The notes under the pieces were generated by a model. That model was not told where the DNA came from. It worked only from the letters and a program-made list of their open reading frames with translations, and ran no database searches. A stretch of DNA of 64,000 nt from Hemerocallis citrina (lineage: Eukaryota; Streptophyta; Magnoliopsida; Asparagales; Asphodelaceae): contig JACEHZ010000207.1 in the NCBI GenBank assembly GCA_017893485.1, positions 62,001 through 126,000 of the forward strand, read 5' to 3'. The position numbers were made by a program, and so were the translations under genes. Below are positions 38,101 to 48,080 of the stretch, piece by piece. Position 1 is the stretch's first letter. Each line of letters opens with the position of its first letter.

Positions 38101-38856
38101 ACCGTAGCAGGATTAATTGCATAACGAGGGATTTAACCCTATAAAGTGGAGATCGTTAAGGGCTTGTACCTGACCTATGTATTGTGGGGTGCACAGAATC
38201 TGACAAGTATGCATTAGAGGGTTGACATATAGCATTGATGTTTTCTTGATTTGATTTTATGCATGTTTTCCTACACTTGACACTTAGTCTAGATTCACTT
38301 GATGTTTTCATGTCTTACTATTTTCTATTTCATATTCCTTGATGTTTTCATATTTTATTTATTGTTATTTCTTATTTCTTTTATTCTTAATACATGATTG
38401 TTCATGATTCTATGTCTTATTTTTATTTATTGTTGTTTCATATTCCTTTCATTATTATGGTTGACATATGTGGTTTATGACTTTATTCTTTATGTTTTAT
38501 TTATATTATTTTCTTTTGATGTCACTCACACCGTTATGGCTGACCCCTGTAGTTTTGGGGGTTAGTGTTATCTCTAACCTCATGTTTTATAGGTAAGGTG
38601 CCTATAGCTTGAGATTTGGATGCATGTGCTAGATTGATAATAGAGCTTATGTAAATTGTAAAAGAAAGTGTTGTAAAAGAAAGATTGTAATTCAAGGTGT
38701 TTTGTATTCCGCTGTGTTTTGTAAACAAGTGATGTAATAAAAGTTGAAATAAAAATTATGTGTTTTTTGGCTATGTTTACTATTGCAATTGAAGTTGATG
38801 CTAGGAATTGTGCCACGTATTTCTGAGATATCATATTGGAAATTCGGGGCGCTACA
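35165..38856 (+). mobile_element. LTR-F: 3.69-kb solo LTR inside the TRIM 3' LTR
   Basis: It starts TGTAATACCTCAG and ends CGGGGCGCTACA. A clear promoter is present: AAAACCCTAAAT, then CCTATAAAAGAG near 35790. GTCGAC-rich palindromic words cluster at 36965-37170. Imperfect copies of CCTATTCACGG(A)G occur near 37878, 37929, 37979 and 38066. No internal coding region is present. The flanks AGTGA and AATAC do not match, so it is either a recombination product or has lost its duplication. The open frames at 37793-38124 are repeat-derived. Confidence 0.75.
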
Positions 38857-39015
38857 AATACTGCTCACGTGGGCATGTAGGGCCCCGGGTTGGGGGGGGG
38901 GGTCTGCATGTGGTTGTCGTGCTGACGCAAGGGGAGAGAGGATGAGATGTGGGATTTAAGGGGAGAGAGGATGAGATGTGGGATTTAATAGTCCCATATC
39001 GGGAAGAATTGGAAT

Positions 39016-39017
<2 letters not shown>

Positions 39018-39056
<39 letters not shown>
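39018..39056. repeat. CA microsatellite
   Basis: Uninterrupted (CA)n of about 19 units within the TRIM 3' LTR, at the place where LTR1 has a TA repeat. Confidence 0.9.
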
Positions 39057-39062
<6 letters not shown>

Positions 39063-39168
39063 AATTAATTCCAATTCTTTCCGATCAACGAATTTAGCAA
39101 ATAACTGCCTACCACAGGCTGCCTCATAAAAGGTTTTATAGCTTGTTGGTGACCTCTAATCCCAGGCA

Positions 39169-39211
<43 letters not shown>

Positions 39212-39212
<1 letters not shown>

Positions 39213-39757
39213 TAGATTTGCCCGTGGGCACGTGCCTACGACACGTCTTTGGAACGATACCGCATATGAAAGTCTTGTAAACAGTAAAACAACAATTATA
39301 TAGCTCAAGTTTGAATAGTGTAAAAATAATTAGTTGTAAATAAAAGTCCATGTTTCATTAGTATATGTTGAAAAATAATTATAAATGGGGGTGTAAAATC
39401 CAGTTTCTTAGAACTTTGACTGTGGAAAATGATGAAATTTAACTGTTGATGATATATTTGCTATTTTCAATGTAACATGAGCAATAAAAAAATGCATAAA
39501 AAATCTGAAAATTTACAAACCTGAAATCTGAAATATAAATTTTCGAGTAAATAGAGAGAGAATTAGAGAAAGAGAGAGAGAGAGAGATAAATAAATAAAT
39601 AAATAAATAAAGGTATTGTTTTAGGGGATTTTAATTTGAGTTTTGGCGGGGAACTTTTGGGCGGGAAAATATATTTTGTGATGTTAGATCTGGACTATTG
39701 ATTTCAACCCTATTGAATAAGAGCCACTTGATAGCTTTCTTTGTGTTTTATTATATA
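39212..39757 (-). mobile_element. Non-autonomous Helitron, reverse orientation, in TRIM 3' LTR
   Basis: On the minus strand it ends with the palindrome GGCACGTGCC, then CACGGGCAAATCTAG followed by T, the hairpin-plus-CTRR ending of Helitrons. Its other end is the reverse of TATAATAAAACACAAAG shared with the copies at 53888 and 63025. About 546 bp, no coding capacity. Both ends lie in TA microsatellite. Confidence 0.75.
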
Positions 39758-39799
39758 TATATATAATTGCCTGGGATTAGAGGTCATCAACAAGCTAAA

Positions 39800-39841
<42 letters not shown>

Positions 39842-39843
<2 letters not shown>

Positions 39844-39971
39844 GTCTGGGATTGGAGGTCACCAACAAGCTATAGCACCTTTTAAGAGGCAGCCTGGGGT
39901 GGGCAGTTGTCTGGGATTGGAGGTCACCAACAAGCTATAGCACCTTTTAAGAGGCAGCCTGGGGTGGGCAG
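39842..39971. repeat. Exact 65-bp tandem duplication in TRIM tail
   Basis: Two apparently identical 65-bp units (39842-39906 and 39907-39971) begin TTGTCTGGGATTGGAGG and end GGTGGGCAG. Confidence 0.9.
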
Positions 39972-41294
39972 TTGTTTTCTAAATTCGTTGGTCGGGGCCG
40001 GGGCGTTACATTATTAGTACGTTGATAACTTCCACTATCAATACTATATGAATGTATGAAAGATTCGATAATTTAGATTCAATAATGGCACGAAGTCAAG
40101 AATATCTTGGGTTAGCTCGTGTAAACCATCAATATACTCGACGGAAGATAAACAATACAACAATACGATTAACGATTCATGATCTACTTGCAGAGTTTCA
40201 ATAAAAACCTTTAATTTGACACAATATGCAATTCAAGAGGGAAGTGACTTGCCTTGAATGGATTAGTTATGAGCAAAGGAACGAAAAGCGACGGGAACAC
40301 GGCGACACATGCACAAAATAACAACACAACAAGGTGGTGGAACAGAAAATGGCGAGCTCTCCAAACAGCACACAGCAATGGTAACGGCAGCATCGAATCC
40401 ATACAACAACAGCAGAGCTGTAACGACAATGGCAGGGGTTGAGTTGTTGGGCAGCATTGCGAGGGTCAGTGTCGACTCCGGTGGACCGCGGCAGTGCAAT
40501 CGACGGTGGATTTGTAGTCCAGGGGTGCTCCGGTATTGGATGAAGGTGGTGAACAGTGGAAACAGGGGTGAAGAGATGGGTTCTCGTCGGTGGAGGCTTG
40601 GCGGTAATGTCAAGCGGCGGCTCGACAAAGGTGATAGAGGTCGGGGGAGGAAGACGATGAGGAGGAGAGGTGGAAGGCAAGGCAATGGCAATGGAGGGGT
40701 GTTCGAGGTGGTTGACGGGGAGGCAGGGTAGCGGTCGATTATGGAGGAGATGGCAATGGCAGGGTACTAGGGCGACGGATGATGGTGGCTGGTGTTGGTG
40801 GTCGATGAGGAGGGCGATGGAGTGGTTGGGTTTGGAGCGAGACAGAGGAGGGAGAGAGGTAGGGGGTGATTAGGAGGCGGCTGTTAATAGGGTAATTAGG
40901 TTAGATGATAATTAGGGTTTAATTAAGAGGGTGTATATATAAGATTAGAATTAGGGTTAAGTAAGGAGTTTGGGTAATGGGTTTTCTTAATGGGTTAAAT
41001 ATGGATTAATACTATTGGGCTTTAGAGACAAATAAGGATCAAATAATTGATAACTATCAATCCAACATGAATAAGATTATCATGAAAAAACAGTCTCACA
41101 AGGAGAAAAGAAATTTTAAGGGAAAAAAAATAAGATTCGAATAATTAAACGGGGATCAATGATAGTTCATGAACAATATTAGAACCAAAATCATTCGAGA
41201 TGATAAATGAAAAATAGAATATAATTCAAATTACAAAAAAAAAAAAAAAGATTACAATGGATCAAAAAGGGAAAATATGAAAACGGAAGTTACA

Positions 41295-42730
41295 ACATCT
41301 TCTCAACTTCTTCCACTGCTTTGTTCCCTTTAGTGACCACCGCTGACCAAGTGAATTTCCTCGCCTTGTTCTCGTCGAAAAACAGTCGTTTGTTAATTGA
41401 CTATTTGATCACTACCTTCTTCCTCTTCTGGCTATTGTCACCTTCATCCTCGATGATGAATTCAACGTGGTGGAATTTATTTTCCACCATCGTCCTAATC
41501 ACTATCAGAATTTTCTCTAAGGTCTGGCAACCAATTATGAGCATTGCGGCTCCCCCTTTGTACCTCTTCGTGAGTTGATCCACCTCCAACACCACTCCAA
41601 AAATTTGAAACTATGTCTTGTAACCCCGCTAACTCCCAACAATGGTGCGGGAGCCCGACTAGCTTAATCCAGGCTTCCGCTGGCAACCCTTGATCAACCG
41701 CCCCTCTTCTCCTGACCAGGGATTGATGCTGATACCAAACCGCCGCCTGATAATCTTTATCTCATATCGTCTAGCTAGAGAGGAGATTCCATCGGTGGTC
41801 CAATAATCTTTAATCTTGTGAAGTTCCTAGCTCCGACGATTGAAGGATTCGGACAAGTTCCACAGTCCGACCACCACCTTCGATGTTGATGGCCAACCAG
41901 TAATAGCCCTGATCACCCCAAGCTTCAATTTCAGCTTCTCTCTATTGGATTCCACCGAGTTTGAGACTGTGACGATAGCATGGGCATACTCCTTCCCCTT
42001 CAGTGGTGGACATTCCCCCTCCTAATAGTGCAAGTCTCTTGCATTCGAAACACACGAAGATCCCGAGCAATCCTCTTCGTGCATAGAACAAGCACCTCTC
42101 CACCCTCTTCTTGGCGCTGAGCTTTTCTTGCTTCTTGGTGGACCGAGACCAGTCAGTTTCCCATGGTTCTTCCTCTCTAACCTCCCTCCTAGCCTGCTCC
42201 TCATCCCTTTGACGAATATCATGATGCATCGACAAGAGCTCTAGGGGCCGCCGATGTGGGGACCTCCGATGTGTTGGAGACCTCCGATGTGGGGACTTCT
42301 TTTGTTGGTGGTGATGCTGGTGGTTGACTTCGTTGAAGCTTCTCCCAAACCCATTAGTTCTCATTGTGAGTTTAGTTGTATTGGTGTCCCAGCGCATCTC
42401 ACCGATGTTCTTAGCCTTTTTACAGTATTACTCCATCCTTCCCTGGTCATCTCCTCATCTCCCTTATATAGTGGATGTTACGATGCCTGGTTTGGGGGGA
42501 GAAAAGTCCAACTTCTCTTCTATCGTTGCCCCTCCTCGTCGACGATCGTTCCTGGTGAGAATCTATGTAACCCCCCCCCCCTCCCCCCCCACTTTTGGAT
42601 GGGTGGCTTCACTTCGATTTTGTGGGTGCCTTCGCTCCCCGGCCCTCCTTCGAGGATATAGCAGACACCAGCAACCACCCATGTCGGAGTATACATGAGA
42701 GTCTCCCATAACTCTGCAGAAATCATTGGT
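41295..42730 (-). pseudogene. LINE ORF1, N-terminal part (DUF4283-like and zinc knuckle)
   Basis: Minus-strand frame 41686-41495 contains AWIKLVGLPHHCWELAGL, the signature of the DUF4283-type domain at the start of plant L1 ORF1. Frame 42397-41942 carries FVCFECKRLALLGG, resembling the following CCHC zinc-knuckle start, and a basic/histidine-rich stretch. Order on the minus strand is disturbed by frame changes. It belongs with the ORF1 tail at 29717-30508 and ORF2 at 26900-29340, now separated by the 10.5-kb LTR-C stack. Confidence 0.6.
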
Positions 42731-43786
42731 TTTTCTCAACCTCTCTCCAAAAGAGAAAATTTGTAGCTAATCAAAATCTTGAAGATAGTGCATCTTTCGT
42801 GTGAGGAAGAAGGCTTTCGATCTCTCTTTCTGTAAATATCAGAAGGAATTAGTTGTGCAAACAAGCCAGGTTAAGTGGTTAATGTGGGCTCGGGCGATAC
42901 ACTTTCCCTCTCTCAATATCAGAGACAAGTTTGCAGCCACTCAAAATAAATGGTTTCTAGAGGCTAGTGTACGCACGACATGAAGAAGAAGCTAGACAGC
43001 ATTTGGACTCACCTCACATGCTCAGTTCTTAGGGTTTTTTTCTCTCTTTTCAGAAAAAGGTGACTGCATCACTGACTCATTAATAAATAATTAACAAAAT
43101 AAGTATTATAAATAAATTATATCTATCTGTTACTAAATGAAACAATGAAAAATACTTACATAGCTAAGACTACAACATTAACTAGTCCCTCCCCTAGCTA
43201 AACTTGTAGATGAAAAATCTTTCAACCTGTTCTCCCACCTATCAGATGTGGCGCATGCTCGCGCCCATCACTCCCAAAATGTAATTTAAATTTCAAAACA
43301 AATCTAATTTGAAATTCAAATTGCATCAAGATATTCTGTCCATATTCCCCATTTATAATTTGAATTTCAAAAATTTAAATTGGAATTTAAAATTCAAAGA
43401 AATCTCCCCATCCAGACTCTCAACTCAAATTTGAATTTGAATTTAAAAAACCTGAATTAAAATTCAAAATTCAAAATTTACACACACTTCCACATTCCAA
43501 CATCTCCCACCAGCGGCACCATCACCTCGTCGTTGCTGGCGATCTCCTCTGCCGAGCAACTCCCGCCCCATTAATCTCATTCCTCACTCCCCAAACCTTC
43601 CACCCCTCTTCCATCTCCGCCAATACTCTCCAGTCGACCTCACTGCCAACACAACCATCGACATCGTCATCACCAAGACTAACTATGCCCAACACCATCA
43701 ACCATCTCTGCACCCTCTGACGAGCCAAGTCCTAGTCCTCTAGTCGACGAGCCAAACCCTAATTTGACTCTCTGGTGAGCCAAGCC
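42731..43786. other. Unassigned; possible LINE 5' end and short repeats
   Basis: No gene is supported. AAATTCAAATT-type short inverted words are dense at 43290-43480. GAGCCAA(A/G)(C/T)CCTA-like words repeat at 43720-43786. The minus-strand frame at 43522-43728 has no recognisable domain. Confidence 0.4.
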
Positions 43787-46700
43787 TGTAACACCCCGAA
43801 TTCCATTTACATGTAATTCTTAGTACAACAGGATCTTTTACTTCATTTCGTACAATTTTATAGTAAAATTTAAAACTTTTTATTACACAACAATGTTTAT
43901 TACATAGTTACACAGTGGAAGTAAAATAAAATACAACATAAAATAAAACTCTAATATCAACAACTTTAATCATGAATATAATCTTTATCATCAACCGTCT
44001 TAAGTCCTTGCAAATCCAATCCAAGCCCTGCACTGAAAATCTGTGGGCACATTAGTTGCTTACAACCGATGCAATATTATAAAACATCGATTCTCACTAT
44101 GCCGTAATATAACAATTCTCTTACTTTAATAATCACAAACTTGAATGCATATAAAAGTGTAAAGAGTGACTATCCTAAACATGTCAGTGAATGATATGAC
44201 TTAATGCCTAATGCAAATATTATACTACGATGCACTAATGCATACTTATTCGGATTCTATGCACCCCATCCTACATAGGTCCGAGGGCAAGCAACTACGT
44301 ACTCCACATTATGGGGTTAGATCCCTCGCCATGAAAAACTACTCGTGAACAAATCAAGTTTTAGACATTCTACGAGTACAGATTTCAGCCCTGGAGTCCA
44401 CCGTCAAGCTTATACGAAAATCCTCATCGTGCGAACATCCCGCAAGTTCCCCTCTAGTCCCGGTATACGCATATAAACTGGAGAACGACATCCCATCCGC
44501 CCGACTATTCATGATCCTGGAGTCCACTGTCAAATCAGTCATTACCACAAATTTAATTCAGGCACATTTCCATCGTAAGCAACCATAGTCCCGGAGTCCA
44601 CCGTCAAACTGGGTCTATAGTCCTGGAGTCCACCGTAAGACTATATAGAGGCAACCCACTTACGTTTGCCCAGCTCAATAATATAGTAATAATTACAGGA
44701 ACAAGAATATAATGCAATAACCAATATCTGAGATACAATAACTTACATAATGTCCCAGAATATGCAATGCATTAAACTTTTTGCCAAGTTCCTTCAGTTT
44801 CTCATTATCTGTACTTGTATAAATAACAACTCAAAAGAAAGATGGAGAGTACCCGTTAGAGCAAGCTTCAGGAGACAAGTAGTAGCAAGCAGTGAAATAA
44901 TACGGTACATAGAATAATAAATAAGAAACTGGGACGATATCAGAAGTCTATAAATGATAAACGATAACATGATCAAAAGTCGATAATCTAATTTACAATG
45001 GCCAATAAATAATAGTCAATAATCAGTAAAATAATAATCGATAAACAATAGCCAATAATAGAATCAGTATTCAATAGTCAATGATGCATTGGTCAATAAT
45101 CAACGATCGATAAATAATGGTCGATAAACAATAGTCAATGGGGTCAATAGTCGATAGTCAATAATCAATAAATCAATAGTCGATGAACAATAATCAATAA
45201 TCAATAAATCAATAGTGTCAACCTTTAGGTCTATCAATCTTTTATTAACCTATCTAATGCATGCAATTTTGTATTCCATACTACAGATTCGGGTGCATAT
45301 AATCAAGTGAACGTTTAGACTATAGTGGTGAACTCCACAGGATCGTGTACTCGGCAACAATAAGCAATAATCAATAGTCAATAATCAATAATCAATAATC
45401 AGTGATCCATAATCAATAACCAACAATAATAATCGGTCCACGATATGATACACGATACAATGGGGATACTGTAGCAGTAGTCCGCAATCAATCGATAAAA
45501 CAATAACCGACAACAATAATCAATATAGGAAAACACGGGCCCCTCTTCCATATACAGTCTCATATATTGTCCATTACTAAGTCTTAACCTTAGTACCCAG
45601 ATTTGTTATCATTTTATTACAATCAATTATGGACATGCAATCAATACGATCAATGAGAACGGTGGTATCAAGAATTATGCAATGGGCATAATCGATGAGA
45701 ACAGTAGTATAAATACAATATCAAGAAAATATCAAGGCTATGCAATACAAGAAATATACATAATTAAATTAATTAAATATGAAAAATAATGGGTTTATAT
45801 GCAAAAATATAACAATGCAAGTTTGGGACAGCAGTACCTATTGGTACTCAAATTTACTTTTCCGCTACTACGGGAAATCCGATCCGTCAGCGGTTCCAGA
45901 AACTAGAATCCCTACTGATTTCAATACATATTCACATGATACATTATAGTTACAGTAGTTATGCATATAAATTTATTCTTTACTGGTTTCGTGTATAAAA
46001 TATGTTCTGGAAATTACAACATGACAGTATTAAAACGTCAATAACTTACAATCTATAAATCGGATTGAGAATCTGTAAGATGTTCTAGATTCTAGACTCA
46101 GTGTGCTACAATTTCTTTGTACATAGTTATAAATTTTAGTGTCGGAAACTGTGTCGAAACCTCAGTACAAGCTCAAGCAAGAGACATGGCATATTCAAGT
46201 ATTCAATAACATGATGATTTAACAGTTCTAGACTTAAACAATAACGTGGCATGATAAGAAGACTATGAATCAGTAACTTGGTACTATAAAGAAAACTATT
46301 ATCAATTCAATGACTACTTGCCGGGTGTCAAAGAAAATGCTTGCACATGGATAATAAAATGTGTACAAGAGATGCTTGCCTTTAAACAGTGATTACGAAT
46401 GTGAAAAGAGAATGCCGGCGACAATGGCGAGCAAGAGCGATGACAATGTGCAACGGCTCGATGGCACAACGACAAGTAAGAGTGACGGTGGCATCAGCGA
46501 GAATGGTAGCAACACAGTAAGAGCAACAACTACCACAAGAACGACAGCAAGAGTTGTAACTGTGGCGGTAACAAGACAATAGCACTGTCAACAACAATGA
46601 CAACAACAAGAACTGCAGCAATAGTGGGCAAAGGATAATGGCATACAACAGTAACGAGAGCACGAGTAGCGGACACAACAATGAGTGCAGCAGCAATAAC

Positions 46701-48080
46701 ACGGCAATGAGGGACATCGAGTTTGGGTTTTGAGATGAAGGAGTGGAACAGTGGGAGGTGCTAAATGGCGGTGGAGGAGCAACAAAAGGAGGGGCATTCA
46801 GGGGGGTGCTCAGGTATGAGCAGGGAAGATGAAGGAGGAGCCTGCGGTTTGGATAGAGGCCAAAGCTATGAATAGGGCTCGGCAATGGTGGTGCTGAAGA
46901 TGAAGGCCATTGAGGAGCTCAGTGGTGCAAGCGGTGGTGGTGCAGTGTGCAGGAGGTGGAGACGGGCTGAGCGGTGATGGGTTCAGTGGCGCACTGGTGC
47001 TTGGTGATCGCGGCGGCAAGGTGACAGTGGTGATGAGTGGCGGTGCTAGAGGCAATGGAGAGCTTGGCCGATGGTAGTTGAAGGGGCAGCTGATAGGCGG
47101 TAAGGGGCAGCAAGTGGCGGTTATAGGTGGAGCTACTGACTTCGGGAGCTTCTATGGTGGTGGAGCGCAAGAGATTGTGCTGAAGGCGCTGCGGTGGTGT
47201 TCGGGGAGCAGCTACGTCGTAGGGGGAAGGCAGATCAGTGGTCGGGGATGGGAGAGGAGATGAGGTGGAGGAGCTTGGGAGTGGGTTTCAGGAAGCAAAA
47301 GAAGAAGGAGATTATGAGAATGTTAGGGGTGGCTGAAGAAGAGAGGGGATGAGGAGATTAATTAGGGTTGTTTAGATTAGTGGGGTGTTAATTAGGAGAT
47401 AATGGGTAGTGGGGGAAGTTTTTAATATTAATTATATTATAATCATAGGGTGATTAAGTGGCTAATTATAGGGATTTGATCTTGGGGGTTACTAGAAGAG
47501 ATAGTGGGGCAATAAACAGGGAAAAGTGGGTTCAGTTATGGAGATGAAGGGGGATGTGTGTTGCCATGAATTATTGGGTTGGTATGGGCTTGTGTGGACG
47601 GGCTACACATATAAATAAGATAAGAGATTAATTAATTGAGTTGAGCTTCACAATAAGAAATAAATAGTTTGTAGAATGAGCTAGGATAAAAAATAATTAC
47701 AATTAAAAATAGAATGAGCTTACAAAAATAAATAACTAAATAAATTATAGAGTGGATTTGGCTTAACTTAAGTTCAAAAATTAATAAATCAAATGATATT
47801 TTATAGAATGAGTTTCAAATAAATTAAAATAATCAAATAATAATAATAGATTTCGTTTGGGCTAAAATATTTTTAATCAAATAAGAAAATAAGTAAACTT
47901 TTAGAATGAAATAAGACTTGTGTTAAAATATATAATCATTTGAAAATAACTACAAATACGTTTGATGTTTAGAAAAGACTTTAATAGGAAATCCAAAATG
48001 AAAAAAATGAATTAAGGGCGGAATTTTTTTTATAAAGAATTGAAATACAGAAAATACACAGAAATTATGTAGGGGTTACA
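43787..48080 (-). mobile_element. LTR-G: large solo LTR, apparently chimeric
   Basis: On the plus strand it starts TGTAACACCCCGAATTCC and ends TAGGGGTTACA. The first 870 bp align with LTR-I, while the rest aligns with LTR-C. LTR-C-like blocks include the GTCTATCAATCTTTTATTA...TTTAGACTATAGTGG region at 45230-45330, AACACGGGCCCC at 45533 and ATCCGTCAGCGG near 45880. CCTGGAGTCCACCGTCAA-like words repeat four times at 44388-44635, and CAATA(A/G)TC-like short repeats fill 45000-45420. A GC-rich leader lies at 46400-47270. The flanks (AAGCC and CTTTG) do not match. Open frames in the GC-rich part are not genes. Confidence 0.7.

Larger units (their letters stand above)
34157..40010 (+). mobile_element. 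Element E: TRIM (miniature LTR retrotransposon), TSD TTATT, with later insertions
   Basis: The element starts TGTAACACCCCG and ends CGGGGCGTTACA. TTATT lies at 34152-34156 and 40011-40015. LTR1 (34157-34706, 550 bp) is followed by a primer-binding site at 34709, then a 227-bp internal stretch without coding capacity, a polypurine tract at 34921-34933, and LTR2 from 34934. LTR2 has been broken up by LTR-F, local rearrangement and a Helitron. Two LTRs with priming signals and almost nothing between them define a terminal-repeat retrotransposon in miniature. It must depend on other elements for movement. Confidence 0.85.
34934..40010 (+). repeat. 3' LTR of TRIM E, split and rearranged
   Basis: The first 230 bp parallel LTR1. 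LTR-F interrupts at 35165. LTR sequence resumes at about 38860 but partly repeats the CACGTGG..GGGCCC segment already passed. At 39062-39170 the LTR tail occurs inverted. A Helitron fills 39212-39757, and the true tail lies at 39770-40010. Confidence 0.75.
30776..41294 (-). mobile_element. LTR-C: solo LTR hosting LTR-D and TRIM E, inserted in LINE
   Basis: On the plus strand it starts TGTCACGCCTCGCTTTCC and ends ACGGAAGTTACA. Both ends match the reverse complement of the LTR-B ends. Shared blocks with LTR-A, LTR-B and LTR-G include AACACGGGCCCC near 31720 and the region around 33420-33530. Without D and E its own length is about 3.24 kb. A GC-rich low-complexity leader lies at 40260-40870, a TATA-like stretch near 40935. 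The expected duplication is not exact (GCTTC left, ACATC right). Open frames in 40211-40873 are low-complexity and not genes. Confidence 0.75.

Noticed and set aside
40211..40873. Overlapping open frames on both strands
   Set aside because: They lie in the GC-rich leader of LTR-C and read through (GGN)n-like composition on both strands. No recognisable protein.
46382..47263. Long open frames on both strands in LTR-G
   Set aside because: Leu/Cys/Ser-rich translations of ACAACAG-type low-complexity DNA, the same leader region as in the related LTRs.
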